Positions 7,351 through 14,302 of a stretch of DNA of 17,050 nucleotides are shown piece after piece. The DNA comes from Thermoplasmata archaeon. Its GTDB lineage: Archaea; Thermoplasmatota; Thermoplasmata; Thermoplasmatales; Thermoplasmataceae. The stretch covers positions 1 to 17,050 of the forward strand of contig JAKAYK010000013.1 in the NCBI GenBank assembly GCA_021826765.1. Direction: 5' to 3'. The stretch's first letter is position 1, and the number at the start of each line of letters is the position of its first letter. Position numbers and translations under genes: made by a program. Under the pieces are notes generated by a model. The model had not been told where the DNA came from. It made no database searches and saw only the letters and a program-made list of their open reading frames with translations.

Positions 7351-7360
7351 GATATATAAG
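7351..7360. promoter_or_regulatory. Symmetric TATA box between divergent small-protein and kinase genes
   Basis: The sequence GATATATAAG with a palindromic TATATA core (7353-7358) is the only good AT box in the ~40-bp spacer. Its centre is 25 nt from the minus-strand ATG 7330, a leaderless geometry. On the plus side a start of transcription is predicted near 7382, which would favour kinase translation from ATG 7421 rather than 7373. Confidence 0.5.
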
Positions 7361-7372
7361 AATGCATGAAAC

Positions 7373-8206
7373 ATGGTTTTAACCGATAATGACATCTATC
7401 TGAAAGTAATCCTGCTTGGAATGGAAAACGGAGTTGAAGTTTTCGTTGGTCAGAAAGACAATTATGAAGTAAAAGGTTTTTTTGCCAGCGGAGGAATGGG
7501 GGATATTTTTGAGGCATTAGATTCCCGTGGAAATGAAGTTTTAATCAAGGTTCCTAAAAAATTTTCTGCAGGCCGCAATGATCCCATGAATGCTCAGGTT
7601 GTCAGTGAAATTGAAAACCTTAAATTACTCGTTCATCCAAATTTGGTTAAGTATGTAGATACAGGAAATAATGGGTCCAAACCATTTCTTGTAATGGAGA
7701 AAATATACGGTATAAGCTTAAAGGAACACATTGAAGACGTAGATTACAGCTATGAGTTTGCGACAAACGTATGCAAGGGAGTGATTTCTGCATTACAGTA
7801 TCTGAGAACCAGAAGAGTGGTTCACAGAGATATCAGTCATCTGAACATCATAATTTCAGACGATATGCCAAAAATAATCGATTTCAGCACATCGATCAGG
7901 ATACCGGAAGAAATGGATTCTGTAAAGCTGAAAGGGAGCAGAATAGGGACAGAAAACTTCTCTGCACCTGAACAGCTCAATGATGGTGCTGTTTATATTG
8001 ATTCTGATATTTATTCCCTCGGTGCGGTCACTTACTACTCTTTGACTGGCCTCAAACCTGAAAGATACAAGAAAGACGTAAAGCAGATAGAAAGATATGG
8101 TGATCTCCCCCTGTATTACATTATCAGCAATACTCTACAGGAAAAAAGGTCCGATAGAATTAGAGACCTTTCAATTCTATCCAGTGCGCTGGATGGAAAA
8201 AAATGA
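7373..8206 (+). CDS. Hanks-type Ser/Thr protein kinase, soluble, DFS variant
   Basis: A 277-aa protein consisting almost only of a eukaryotic-like protein kinase domain. Visible are the glycine loop ASGGMGDIF (38-46), ATP-binding Lys59 in VLIK, helix-C Glu79, catalytic H151-R152-D153 with N158, metal-binding D170 in DFS (not the usual DFG), and SAPEQ as the APE-like motif. The catalytic loop reads HRDISHLN, so Ser replaces the usual Lys two residues after the Asp. No transmembrane segment, PASTA or other sensor domain is present, so it is cytoplasmic. The start is ambiguous: ATG 7373 gives the longest form, while ATG 7421 fits the promoter better and keeps the whole domain. It stands alone, divergent from the small-protein/Lrp pair and upstream of tRNA-Arg. 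Probably active, given intact K/D/N/D; substrate unknown. Confidence 0.9.
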   Translation: MVLTDNDIYLKVILLGMENGVEVFVGQKDNYEVKGFFASGGMGDIFEALDSRGNEVLIKVPKKFSAGRNDPMNAQVVSEIENLKLLVHPNLVKYVDTGNNGSKPFLVMEKIYGISLKEHIEDVDYSYEFATNVCKGVISALQYLRTRRVVHRDISHLNIIISDDMPKIIDFSTSIRIPEEMDSVKLKGSRIGTENFSAPEQLNDGAVYIDSDIYSLGAVTYYSLTGLKPERYKKDVKQIERYGDLPLYYIISNTLQEKRSDRIRDLSILSSALDGKK

Positions 8207-8248
8207 CTGAAAGTGAAAGACTATCAGGATTGTTGACATTATTATGAA

Positions 8249-8322
8249 GGGCCCATGGGGTAGCCAGGATATCCTGATGGCCTTCGAAGCCAACGACCCG
8301 GGTTCGAATCCCGGTGGGCCCG
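8249..8322 (+). tRNA. tRNA-Arg (anticodon UCG)
   Basis: A 74-nt cloverleaf without encoded CCA. The acceptor stem GGGCCCA/TGGGCCC is fully paired, with discriminator G8322. The T arm CCGGG-TTCGAAT-CCCGG is perfect. The anticodon loop CTTCGAA (8282-8288) gives anticodon TCG at 8284-8286, reading CGA and probably other CGN Arg codons. The D arm is weak (G-U at 10-25, U-U at 13-22), and the anticodon stem has four good pairs plus an A-A mismatch at 27-43. Levitt pair G15-C48 is present. No intron. Confidence 0.9.
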
Positions 8323-8733
8323 CTCTCTATTGCTTCATTTATTGATCTCTAACTTCTGAAGATTTTCTTGTTCATCTTTGTAAGATGAGATCGGTGATGA
8401 ATGGAGAAACTCAGATTCGCATAAAAAATCAATTGAACGTAATAGATGGCCACTGCATGAATATGTGTAGATCGGTGTTGGTTGCGGAATATAGGGTGGA
8501 CAAACAAGCTTAACACTTCTGTTCCAGATGCAACATATACGATTATAGTTGTTATCATACGTTAATTTTTTCAATTATTAAAGATCATTATTCCTGTTAT
8601 AATCCTTCTAAAATATCAGTAATTAGACGCAAGATACGGATGGAAATGATTATATTATGTAATGTTATAACACAAAACATTTCCTGTAGAAATGCTCATT
8701 AATTGGGGGTTTTTTGTGTGGAAATGAAAAAGA
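8323..8733. other. Gene-free spacer between two tRNA genes
   Basis: These 411 bp hold no open frame that I can support. The minus-strand frames here (up to 79 codons from a TTG) have no recognisable family, ribosome-binding site or domain. A C-box-like GTGATGA is at 8394-8400, but no matching D box follows. A T6 run at 8711-8715 (starting 8710) and a palindrome TGTTATAACA near 8663-8672 lie upstream of tRNA-Gly. No copy of the tRNA-Arg 3' end, and hence no att-like repeat, was seen. Confidence 0.5.
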
Positions 8734-8806
8734 GCGGGTGTGGTGTAGCCTGGTAACACGCGAGCTTGCCAAGCTCGTGCCTCGGGTCCAAATCCCGGCA
8801 CCCGCA
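8734..8806 (+). tRNA. tRNA-Gly (anticodon GCC)
   Basis: A 73-nt cloverleaf without encoded CCA. Acceptor GCGGGTG/CACCCGC, D stem GTGT/ACAC and anticodon stem CGAGC/GCTCG are all fully paired; the T stem TCGGG/CCCGG has one G-U pair. The anticodon loop TTGCCAA gives GCC at 8768-8770, reading GGC/GGU. Discriminator is A8806. The T loop is TCCAAAT (8787-8793), so position 55 is C rather than the usual T, which would normally be pseudouridine. No intron. Confidence 0.95.
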
Positions 8807-8933
8807 TATTCTAAAAAGAGATGATATTTATTTTCTATCCAGATGATCTGCTCTTTTTCCAAACTGATTGTGTTATTGTGAGTTTGTGTAAAATTTAATC
8901 CTGTGTTCCAACTCAGAGAAATTATATCAATAT

Positions 8934-8956
8934 TTCCCAAAGGCAATAATTGGGAA
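8934..8956. promoter_or_regulatory. Perfect 7-bp inverted repeat upstream of egsA (possible operator)
   Basis: TTCCCAA (8934-8940) and its exact complement TTGGGAA (8950-8956) flank a 9-nt spacer. It sits about 37 nt upstream of the egsA TATA-like box and 77 nt before the ATG. Its symmetry and arm length suit a dimeric regulator binding site; it could also be a hairpin in a read-through transcript. No other copy was noticed in the window. Confidence 0.35.
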
Positions 8957-8992
8957 CAATTTTAAAAATTAGAAAAATTCCAATTCTGAATC

Positions 8993-9000
8993 TTTATATT
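8993..9000 (+). promoter_or_regulatory. TATA-like box of the egsA operon
   Basis: The sequence TTTATATT lies about 37 nt before ATG 9033 and predicts a leader of about 10 nt. It is the nearest upstream AT box for the three-gene run egsA-UPF0179-GTPase. Confidence 0.45.
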
Positions 9001-9032
9001 GATAGATAACATGTAACTGCAATCTGGTAAGG

Positions 9033-10094
9033 ATGGAATTCGAAAAATTCAAATTCATGCAATTTACGAGAGATATTTACGTAGGGCATGGAGTTATAAA
9101 TAAAGCACCTGATGTAGTGAGAAAAAACCTCTTGAGGGGCAACGTTGCGATAATTACAGGCCACAACACATTCAAGATAGCTGGTAAAGAAATATCTATG
9201 CTGCTTGATGAGGCCTCCATTGAGAATTCAGTTTTTATATGCGATAAGGCGGATGAGGAAAACCTGAACAAGGTAACCAGGGAAGCAAAAGAGTATGGTG
9301 CAGGAATAGTGATTGGTGCCGGAGGCGGTAGTAAGATTGATCTTGCCAAAAAGACAGCATACAACCTCGACATACCACTCGTAAGCATTCCTACAACACC
9401 CAGCCATGATGGAATAGCATCACCAAGAGCGTCCATAAAAAGAGGAAACTGGTCTGTTTCCGAGGAGGCTGTAATGCCAGTATCCATTATAGCTGATACA
9501 TACATAATGTCTAAGGTTCCTTACAGGTATCTGAAAGCAGGAGCTGCAGACGTTATTTCTAATGAAACCGCAATACTTGACTGGAAATTTGCAAACAGGA
9601 TTAAAGGAGAAGAATTTAGCAGTAGTGCAGCTGCCATAGCTGAGTACGCTTCAAGAGAATTGGTTGAACGAGCACACCTTATAATGCCGGAAGTTGAGGA
9701 ATCTGTATGGTTAGTAACAAAACAGATCCTTGCATCCGGAACTTCCATGGCAATTGCGGCCTCATCAAGGCCTGCCAGTGGCAGTGAGCACCTCATAGCT
9801 CATGCGCTGGAAACCATGGCCCCTGGAACTGCAATACATGGTGAACAGGTTGCACTTGGATGCATTGTAGCCATGTTTCTGCATGGAAAGGATTGGAAAT
9901 ACATGGAGAATGTGTTCAAAAAAATAGGCATATCAACAAAGGCCAGCGATTATGGTATTAGGGATAATATAATGATCGAGGCCCTGAGAACTGCCCACAG
10001 GATAAGACCTGAAAGATTTACCATTCTTGGAGAAGTCGACCTGAGCTACCATGCTGCAGAATCTGCCCTCAGAATAACAAATATAATAGATTAA
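9033..10094 (+). CDS. egsA: sn-glycerol-1-phosphate dehydrogenase EgsA
   Basis: A 353-aa NAD(P)H-dependent, zinc-containing dehydrogenase that reduces dihydroxyacetone phosphate to sn-glycerol-1-phosphate, the backbone that sets archaeal lipid stereochemistry. The nucleotide-binding GAGGGSKIDLAK is at 95-106, the substrate/cofactor block SIPTTPSHDG at 118-127, and putative zinc ligands are D173 (GAADVISN), H253 (GSEHLIAH) and H269 (AIHGEQV). Full family length, with no missing residue. ATG 9033 is preferred for its upstream GGTAAGG; ATG 9057 (M9) is a possible shorter start. It leads a compact run with UPF0179 (16-nt gap) and a GTPase (3-nt gap). A TATA-like box and an inverted repeat lie upstream. 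Confidence 0.96.
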   Translation: MEFEKFKFMQFTRDIYVGHGVINKAPDVVRKNLLRGNVAIITGHNTFKIAGKEISMLLDEASIENSVFICDKADEENLNKVTREAKEYGAGIVIGAGGGSKIDLAKKTAYNLDIPLVSIPTTPSHDGIASPRASIKRGNWSVSEEAVMPVSIIADTYIMSKVPYRYLKAGAADVISNETAILDWKFANRIKGEEFSSSAAAIAEYASRELVERAHLIMPEVEESVWLVTKQILASGTSMAIAASSRPASGSEHLIAHALETMAPGTAIHGEQVALGCIVAMFLHGKDWKYMENVFKKIGISTKASDYGIRDNIMIEALRTAHRIRPERFTILGEVDLSYHAAESALRITNIID

Positions 10095-10110
10095 AAACAG
10101 GTAGATCAAG

Positions 10111-10563
10111 ATGGCTTCAAAAGTAACACTTATAGGATTGGATCAAGCAGAAGTTGGTAATGTATTCAGGTATGTGACCCCTTTGCAGGTATGTTCAGAC
10201 TGCAAGGTAAAGGGTGCATGTTTTATTCTCGAAAAAGGGAAATTATACAGGGTTTCCCAACTTAGAGAGAAAGAGCATCCATGCAAAGTTTTCAACCAGG
10301 ATAAAGTAAGAGTGGTCACAGTTGAAGAGGTGCAGGAGGAGTTTGTTGTACCTTACGACAAGAGAGTCCAGGAAGGATCCACCCTCAATATAGAAGGAAT
10401 GGGCTGTGATCATATTACGTGCAATTTCATAGAGAAATGCAACCTTCTGCACAATAAGGAAGACCTCAAGATCAAGATATCAAAAATAGAAAGGAAAGCG
10501 GAATGCCCGAAGAATTATGACATGAGGATCATAAGCGGTACTTACGCTACGGGGAAAAAGTAG
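10111..10563 (+). CDS. UPF0179 family protein, eight cysteines
   Basis: A 150-aa archaea-specific protein of the UPF0179 family, identified by VTLIG near the start, PLQVCSDCKVKGACF, the KVRVVTVEEV segment, CDHITCNFIEKC and the final AECPKNYDM block. Its function is not established. Eight cysteines occur in two groups: C28, C31, C37, C58 and C99, C104, C110, C132. This spacing suggests two metal sites, Fe-S or zinc, which is inference. No membrane segment or signal peptide is present. It is sandwiched between egsA and the TGS GTPase with gaps of 16 and 3 nt, so one transcript is probable. Confidence 0.9.
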   Translation: MASKVTLIGLDQAEVGNVFRYVTPLQVCSDCKVKGACFILEKGKLYRVSQLREKEHPCKVFNQDKVRVVTVEEVQEEFVVPYDKRVQEGSTLNIEGMGCDHITCNFIEKCNLLHNKEDLKIKISKIERKAECPKNYDMRIISGTYATGKK

Positions 10564-10566
10564 GAA

Positions 10567-11715
10567 ATGGACGTCGTTATTGGTATAGCTGGAAAACCAA
10601 ATGCCGGCAAATCGACTCTCTTTTCTGCCATGACAGGTACAATGGTTGCCATAGGCGACTACCAATTCACCACGACTGAAACAAGCAAAGGTGTCGCATA
10701 TATAGTATCCAAATGTCCCCATACTGAAATAAATAAGGAATGCAACCCTAGAAGGGGAAGATGTTTTTCCGGAAGCAGGTATATTCCCGTTGAAATTTTG
10801 GATATTCCTGGACTTATTGAAGGTTCAGGCAATGGGAAAGGAATGGGAAACAAGTTCATGGATTCCATAAGGGGTGCATCTGCCATGATCAACCTCATAA
10901 GCCCTGTTTCTGACGGCAAGGAGATGTTATCCGCTCAAGAAATAGAGTATGGTGCAAAAGAGGTTGAGAATGAGATCATTTACTGGTTTTCATCAAGGCT
11001 TGGCTCAGAATGGGATAAATTCTGCAGGAAGGTTTCACATATGCAGGGCCCCCTTGAAGAGAAACTGCTCCATAAGGTAGGTTTTTTTGGAATAGGGTTG
11101 GATGAAATTAAGAAAATTCTGAATTATGGCAACTTCCCTGAAAATTTATCCGCATGGAATGAGGAAAACATGGAGAACTTCTCCAGAATAGCAATGACTG
11201 AGATCAGGCCCATAAGAAGAATTGTGAACAAAGGGGACCTGCTTGAGAAAACTGAAGAGTTCAGAACGAAAAACATGAGTGTTATATCTGCTGATTATGA
11301 ACTTTCTATTCAGAGAGCATACTCAGCAGGAATAATAAGTGATATGGAAACTCTGGCACCAACGGATAAAGCTACTCAAAAACAGGTGGATGCTCTGGAG
11401 AGGATACAATCAGACTTTCGTAAAGGAAAAATAGACAGAATCCAGAAAATTCTTACTGATATGATCAAGATTCAGATGGAAAATATCGTCGTCTATCCCG
11501 TCTATGATGAGTCCAAATGGTGCGACAAGGAAGGTAAAGTTCTTCCAGACGCGTTCATAATGAAAAATACAGACACTGCACTTGATCTTGCATTTGCAGT
11601 CCATACAGAGATAGGACAGGGTTTCATCCGTGCAATAAATGGCAGAAACAGGATGATTCTTGGGAAAAACTATGAGATGAAAGATTCTGACGTCATAAGA
11701 ATCGTATCAAAATAG
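10567..11715 (+). CDS. TGS-domain GTPase of the Obg/YchF-related archaeal group
   Basis: A 382-aa P-loop GTPase. G1 is GKPNAGKST with Walker Lys15 (9-17), G3 is DIPG (79-82), and G4 is NKGD (221-224). An insertion between the switch regions holds C50, C59 and C66 in a CPH...CNP...RC pattern typical of archaeal members of this group. The last ~80 residues form a TGS domain (VVYPVYDES..., ending in DSDVIRIV). Related proteins bind ribosomes or RNA and act in translation or stress; the exact role of this archaeal branch is not known to me. The gene begins 3 nt after the UPF0179 stop with GTAGGAA upstream of ATG. It ends 12 bp from the convergent UDG gene. Confidence 0.93.
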   Translation: MDVVIGIAGKPNAGKSTLFSAMTGTMVAIGDYQFTTTETSKGVAYIVSKCPHTEINKECNPRRGRCFSGSRYIPVEILDIPGLIEGSGNGKGMGNKFMDSIRGASAMINLISPVSDGKEMLSAQEIEYGAKEVENEIIYWFSSRLGSEWDKFCRKVSHMQGPLEEKLLHKVGFFGIGLDEIKKILNYGNFPENLSAWNEENMENFSRIAMTEIRPIRRIVNKGDLLEKTEEFRTKNMSVISADYELSIQRAYSAGIISDMETLAPTDKATQKQVDALERIQSDFRKGKIDRIQKILTDMIKIQMENIVVYPVYDESKWCDKEGKVLPDAFIMKNTDTALDLAFAVHTEIGQGFIRAINGRNRMILGKNYEMKDSDVIRIVSK

Positions 11716-11727
11716 TGGTTTTAAAAG

Positions 11728-12390
11728 TTAAGATACTACATTCCTCAGGGTTTCAATAAACTCCTCCCTTGTTATTCTGCCCGTGTTAACATTTCTTGGG
11801 CTGGGGTGGAAAAGACAGAATAATCTCTTCCCCCCTATTTCATAGGAAACATTGTTTTTAAATTTTACACCATTCACATCAATATTCTTCCACTTGAAAT
11901 ATGAAATGATTGAATTGAAGGCCAATCCCCCGAGAATCAATATTTTTTCAAGGTTAGGCATGAGTTCTATTTCCCTGTATAAAAAAGGGAGGCAATTCCG
12001 AATCTCATCAGTCTCAGGCCTGTTGTCTGGAGGCACACATTTAACTGCCAGCGTTATGAAAGAATCATGATATTCAAGGCCATCATCCCTGCTAACTGAA
12101 TGCGGAATGCTTGTCAATCCAACCTCATGCAGGCATGATACGAGAAATTCAGAACTCTTATCTCCTGTGAATACCCTTCCGGTCCTGTTAGCTCCTGAAG
12201 CAGCAGGTGCAAGTCCAATAATCAGGATTCTCCCATCAATATCACCGTATCCGGATATTGGTTTTCGCCAGAAAACCTCTCCTGAATACCTATTTGAATC
12301 GTTCAGGACATTATTCCTGAACTCAACAAGCCTTGGGCATTTATTGCAGGAGTGAATCTCGTTCTTCAATTTCTGTAATTCAGTATTCAT
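11728..12390 (-). CDS. Uracil-DNA glycosylase, family 5 (UDGb) type
   Basis: A DNA-repair glycosylase that removes uracil, and in this family other deaminated bases, from DNA. In numbering from an upstream in-frame ATG (12405), the four Fe-S cysteines are C20, C23 (CNKCPRLVEFR), C123 (KCVPPDN) and C138 (RNCLPFL). Motif A is GLAPAASG (64-71) followed by ANRTGRVFTGD, typical of family 5, and the second motif is HPSPRNVNTGR (200-210). Motif A normally has His where Ser70 is found. ATG 12390 is preferred because family N-termini begin shortly before the first Cys pair and a TATA-like box is centred about 28 nt upstream; ATG 12405 would add five residues. It is convergent with the GTPase gene. Confidence 0.92.
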   Translation of the reverse strand: MNTELQKLKNEIHSCNKCPRLVEFRNNVLNDSNRYSGEVFWRKPISGYGDIDGRILIIGLAPAASGANRTGRVFTGDKSSEFLVSCLHEVGLTSIPHSVSRDDGLEYHDSFITLAVKCVPPDNRPETDEIRNCLPFLYREIELMPNLEKILILGGLAFNSIISYFKWKNIDVNGVKFKNNVSYEIGGKRLFCLFHPSPRNVNTGRITREEFIETLRNVVS

Positions 12391-12413
12391 AAATATACCC
12401 CACATGATGCTTA

Positions 12414-12422
12414 CAATAATAA
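12414..12422 (-). promoter_or_regulatory. TATA-like box of the uracil-DNA glycosylase gene
   Basis: The minus-strand sequence TTATTATTG, in a near-palindromic CTTATTATTGTAAG context, is centred about 28 nt before ATG 12390. It fits a leaderless transcript starting at that ATG, and is one reason for preferring it over ATG 12405. Confidence 0.4.
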
Positions 12423-12437
12423 GAAACTATGCACATT

Positions 12438-14117
12438 TCACTGTTGCATTACCATGTCCATAAGTGATTTTTTGATTATTTTTCCGAGCGCATTCTTGGG
12501 AAGAAATTCGACAAATTCTATTGAATTTGGAATCTTATAATCTGCAAGGAATCTGTTGCATTGTATAATTATTTCATTTTCCGTAATCCTGAGCCCTTTC
12601 TTCTGCACAATAAAAGCTTTTATGAACTCAATATCATTCTTCTTGTATCCGATTACAGCAGCTTCCTCAACATTCTTGTTCCCCAGTATGACTTTTTCAA
12701 TCTCAGAAGGGGAAACCACAAATCCTTTGGATAAAAAAACGTCGTTCTTCCTGCCGAGAATGTATATAAACCCATCACTGTCAATGCTTGCAATGTCCCC
12801 TGTGTAAAGCCACCCTTCTTTCAACACCCTGGCAGAATCAGTCGGGTTATTGCAAAACCCTGCCATGATCTGGGGGCCAGTTACTATGAGCTCACCTGTC
12901 TCACCTAATGGCACAGGAAGCTTGCCTGTTTTCATGTCAACAATTTTGACATAAGTGTTCGGAAGAGGCATCCCTGCTGAATCCTCCTTCAGGATATTAT
13001 AACCAATCGGCATGTACGAAATGGTGGAGCCTGCTTCCGTCAGACCATAACCTTCAAGGATTTCTGTTTTTTTGATTCCTGATGAATTGTTTTCAACAAT
13101 TTCGGATGGTGCTAAATTACTGGATACGAGTGAAGAGACACATCCAATTGCAGGCTCTCGTGCATTGATAGCCTCAAACATTTCCTTATGCATATATGGA
13201 TTGCTTGAAAAAATTACATTAGATTCCTTAGATATGGTTGTCACTGCAGCAAGTGTATCATCGTGATTTCCCAGTATGATAATTTTGGCCCCGATGAGGA
13301 ATGGCAGAAGAATTCCATGCACGATTCCGTATGCATGAAAAAATGGGGCCCCTGAAATCATTGTGAGGGAATCTTTTTGAACGGGTGCAGACCATTCCTT
13401 CATCTGATGTGCATTTGAAACCAGATTCATATGGGTTAAAATAACTCCCCTTGGTGTGCTTGTTAATCCGGATGTGAAACATATGGCTGCTGTTGTTTTT
13501 TCAGGATCAACCGGCTCTTCGTTGCGTGTTTGAATTACGAACTTTGCTTCGGACATATAATGTATGTTTTCATTCTGATTCCTGGTTTCAATCAATCCGG
13601 AAACTTTCCTTACCATATTGGATAATACGTTATCTGTCATATAGGAGTCACGTTCAACAATGATCATTTTTTTCAGATCTGTGTATAAAATATTCAATAC
13701 TCTTGGAACGATTTCTTCCATGACGATCAAAGTGCTCGATGAGGTTTCCCTAATTCTCACCCTCAATTCGTGTTCTGTGAGCAGAATATTCATGGGAACC
13801 GCAGTGGCCCCCAATTTCAAAACTGCAAAAAATACGATTGGAAATGGGATAGAATTGGAAAGGAGTATTCCTACCGAACTTCCCTTCCTTACCCCCATTT
13901 CATATAGAAATGCCGAAAATTGATCTATTTCTCTCAGTGTGTCTGCATAAGACATTTTTTTACTGTTATTGATAATTGCAATTTTGTTACTGTTGATTTC
14001 GGCTGATGATTTAAATAGAGAATACAGTGACATTTGTGGAATCTGGATTGTGCGTCGCATGGATCCTGGATAATTTCTTTCCCAAATGATCTCGAGATTG
14101 TTGTCCTTTTCTATCAC
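12438..14117 (-). CDS. Acyl-CoA synthetase (AMP-forming, class I adenylate-forming family)
   Basis: A 559-aa AMP-dependent synthetase/ligase that adenylates a carboxylic acid and transfers it to CoA. Motifs are the P-loop TSGLTSTPRG (215-224, Arg223 in place of the usual Lys), EGYGLTEAG, YTGDIASIDSDGFIYILGR, and the catalytic Lys546 in NALGKIIKK near the C-terminus. Overall architecture resembles FadD-like medium/long-chain fatty acid CoA ligases; the true substrate could also be an aromatic or branched acid. The start is GTG 14117, supported by a GGGAG ribosome-binding site and by the N-terminal WERNYPGSMRRTI motif that family members carry. The MFS transporter gene lies upstream on the same strand (185-bp gap), suggesting import plus activation of an organic acid, but its distance argues for separate promoters. 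Confidence 0.93.
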   Translation of the reverse strand: MIEKDNNLEIIWERNYPGSMRRTIQIPQMSLYSLFKSSAEINSNKIAIINNSKKMSYADTLREIDQFSAFLYEMGVRKGSSVGILLSNSIPFPIVFFAVLKLGATAVPMNILLTEHELRVRIRETSSSTLIVMEEIVPRVLNILYTDLKKMIIVERDSYMTDNVLSNMVRKVSGLIETRNQNENIHYMSEAKFVIQTRNEEPVDPEKTTAAICFTSGLTSTPRGVILTHMNLVSNAHQMKEWSAPVQKDSLTMISGAPFFHAYGIVHGILLPFLIGAKIIILGNHDDTLAAVTTISKESNVIFSSNPYMHKEMFEAINAREPAIGCVSSLVSSNLAPSEIVENNSSGIKKTEILEGYGLTEAGSTISYMPIGYNILKEDSAGMPLPNTYVKIVDMKTGKLPVPLGETGELIVTGPQIMAGFCNNPTDSARVLKEGWLYTGDIASIDSDGFIYILGRKNDVFLSKGFVVSPSEIEKVILGNKNVEEAAVIGYKKNDIEFIKAFIVQKKGLRITENEIIIQCNRFLADYKIPNSIEFVEFLPKNALGKIIKKSLMDMVMQQ

Positions 14118-14302
14118 GAATGTTTCTCCCTTGAAAGTTAGTAATGTAATTTATTGCATTTCCATTAATTTACCATATAACTAATATATTTAGATTTTTG
14201 TGTAATTAAATTAACTTAATGTACTTATTTTAAAAAATTATGGGCTATACATTTGAATTAGATCAAAAATATACTGAACTTGACTCAACACTGAACAAAA
14301 AA

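Noticed and set aside
8249..8322. tRNA-Arg gene as an integration (att) site
   Set aside because: No integrase gene and no repeat of the tRNA 3' end was found downstream.
8394..8400. C-box-like GTGATGA suggesting a C/D box guide RNA
   Set aside because: No CTGA D or D' box is found at a suitable distance, and no closing stem is visible.
8335..8574. Two overlapping minus-strand frames (79 and 69 codons) between the tRNA genes
   Set aside because: They start from TTG or ATG without a ribosome-binding site or a clear promoter, have odd amino-acid composition and no recognisable family.
8665..8946. 93-codon minus-strand frame
   Set aside because: It runs through the whole tRNA-Gly gene in antisense, so it is a chance frame.
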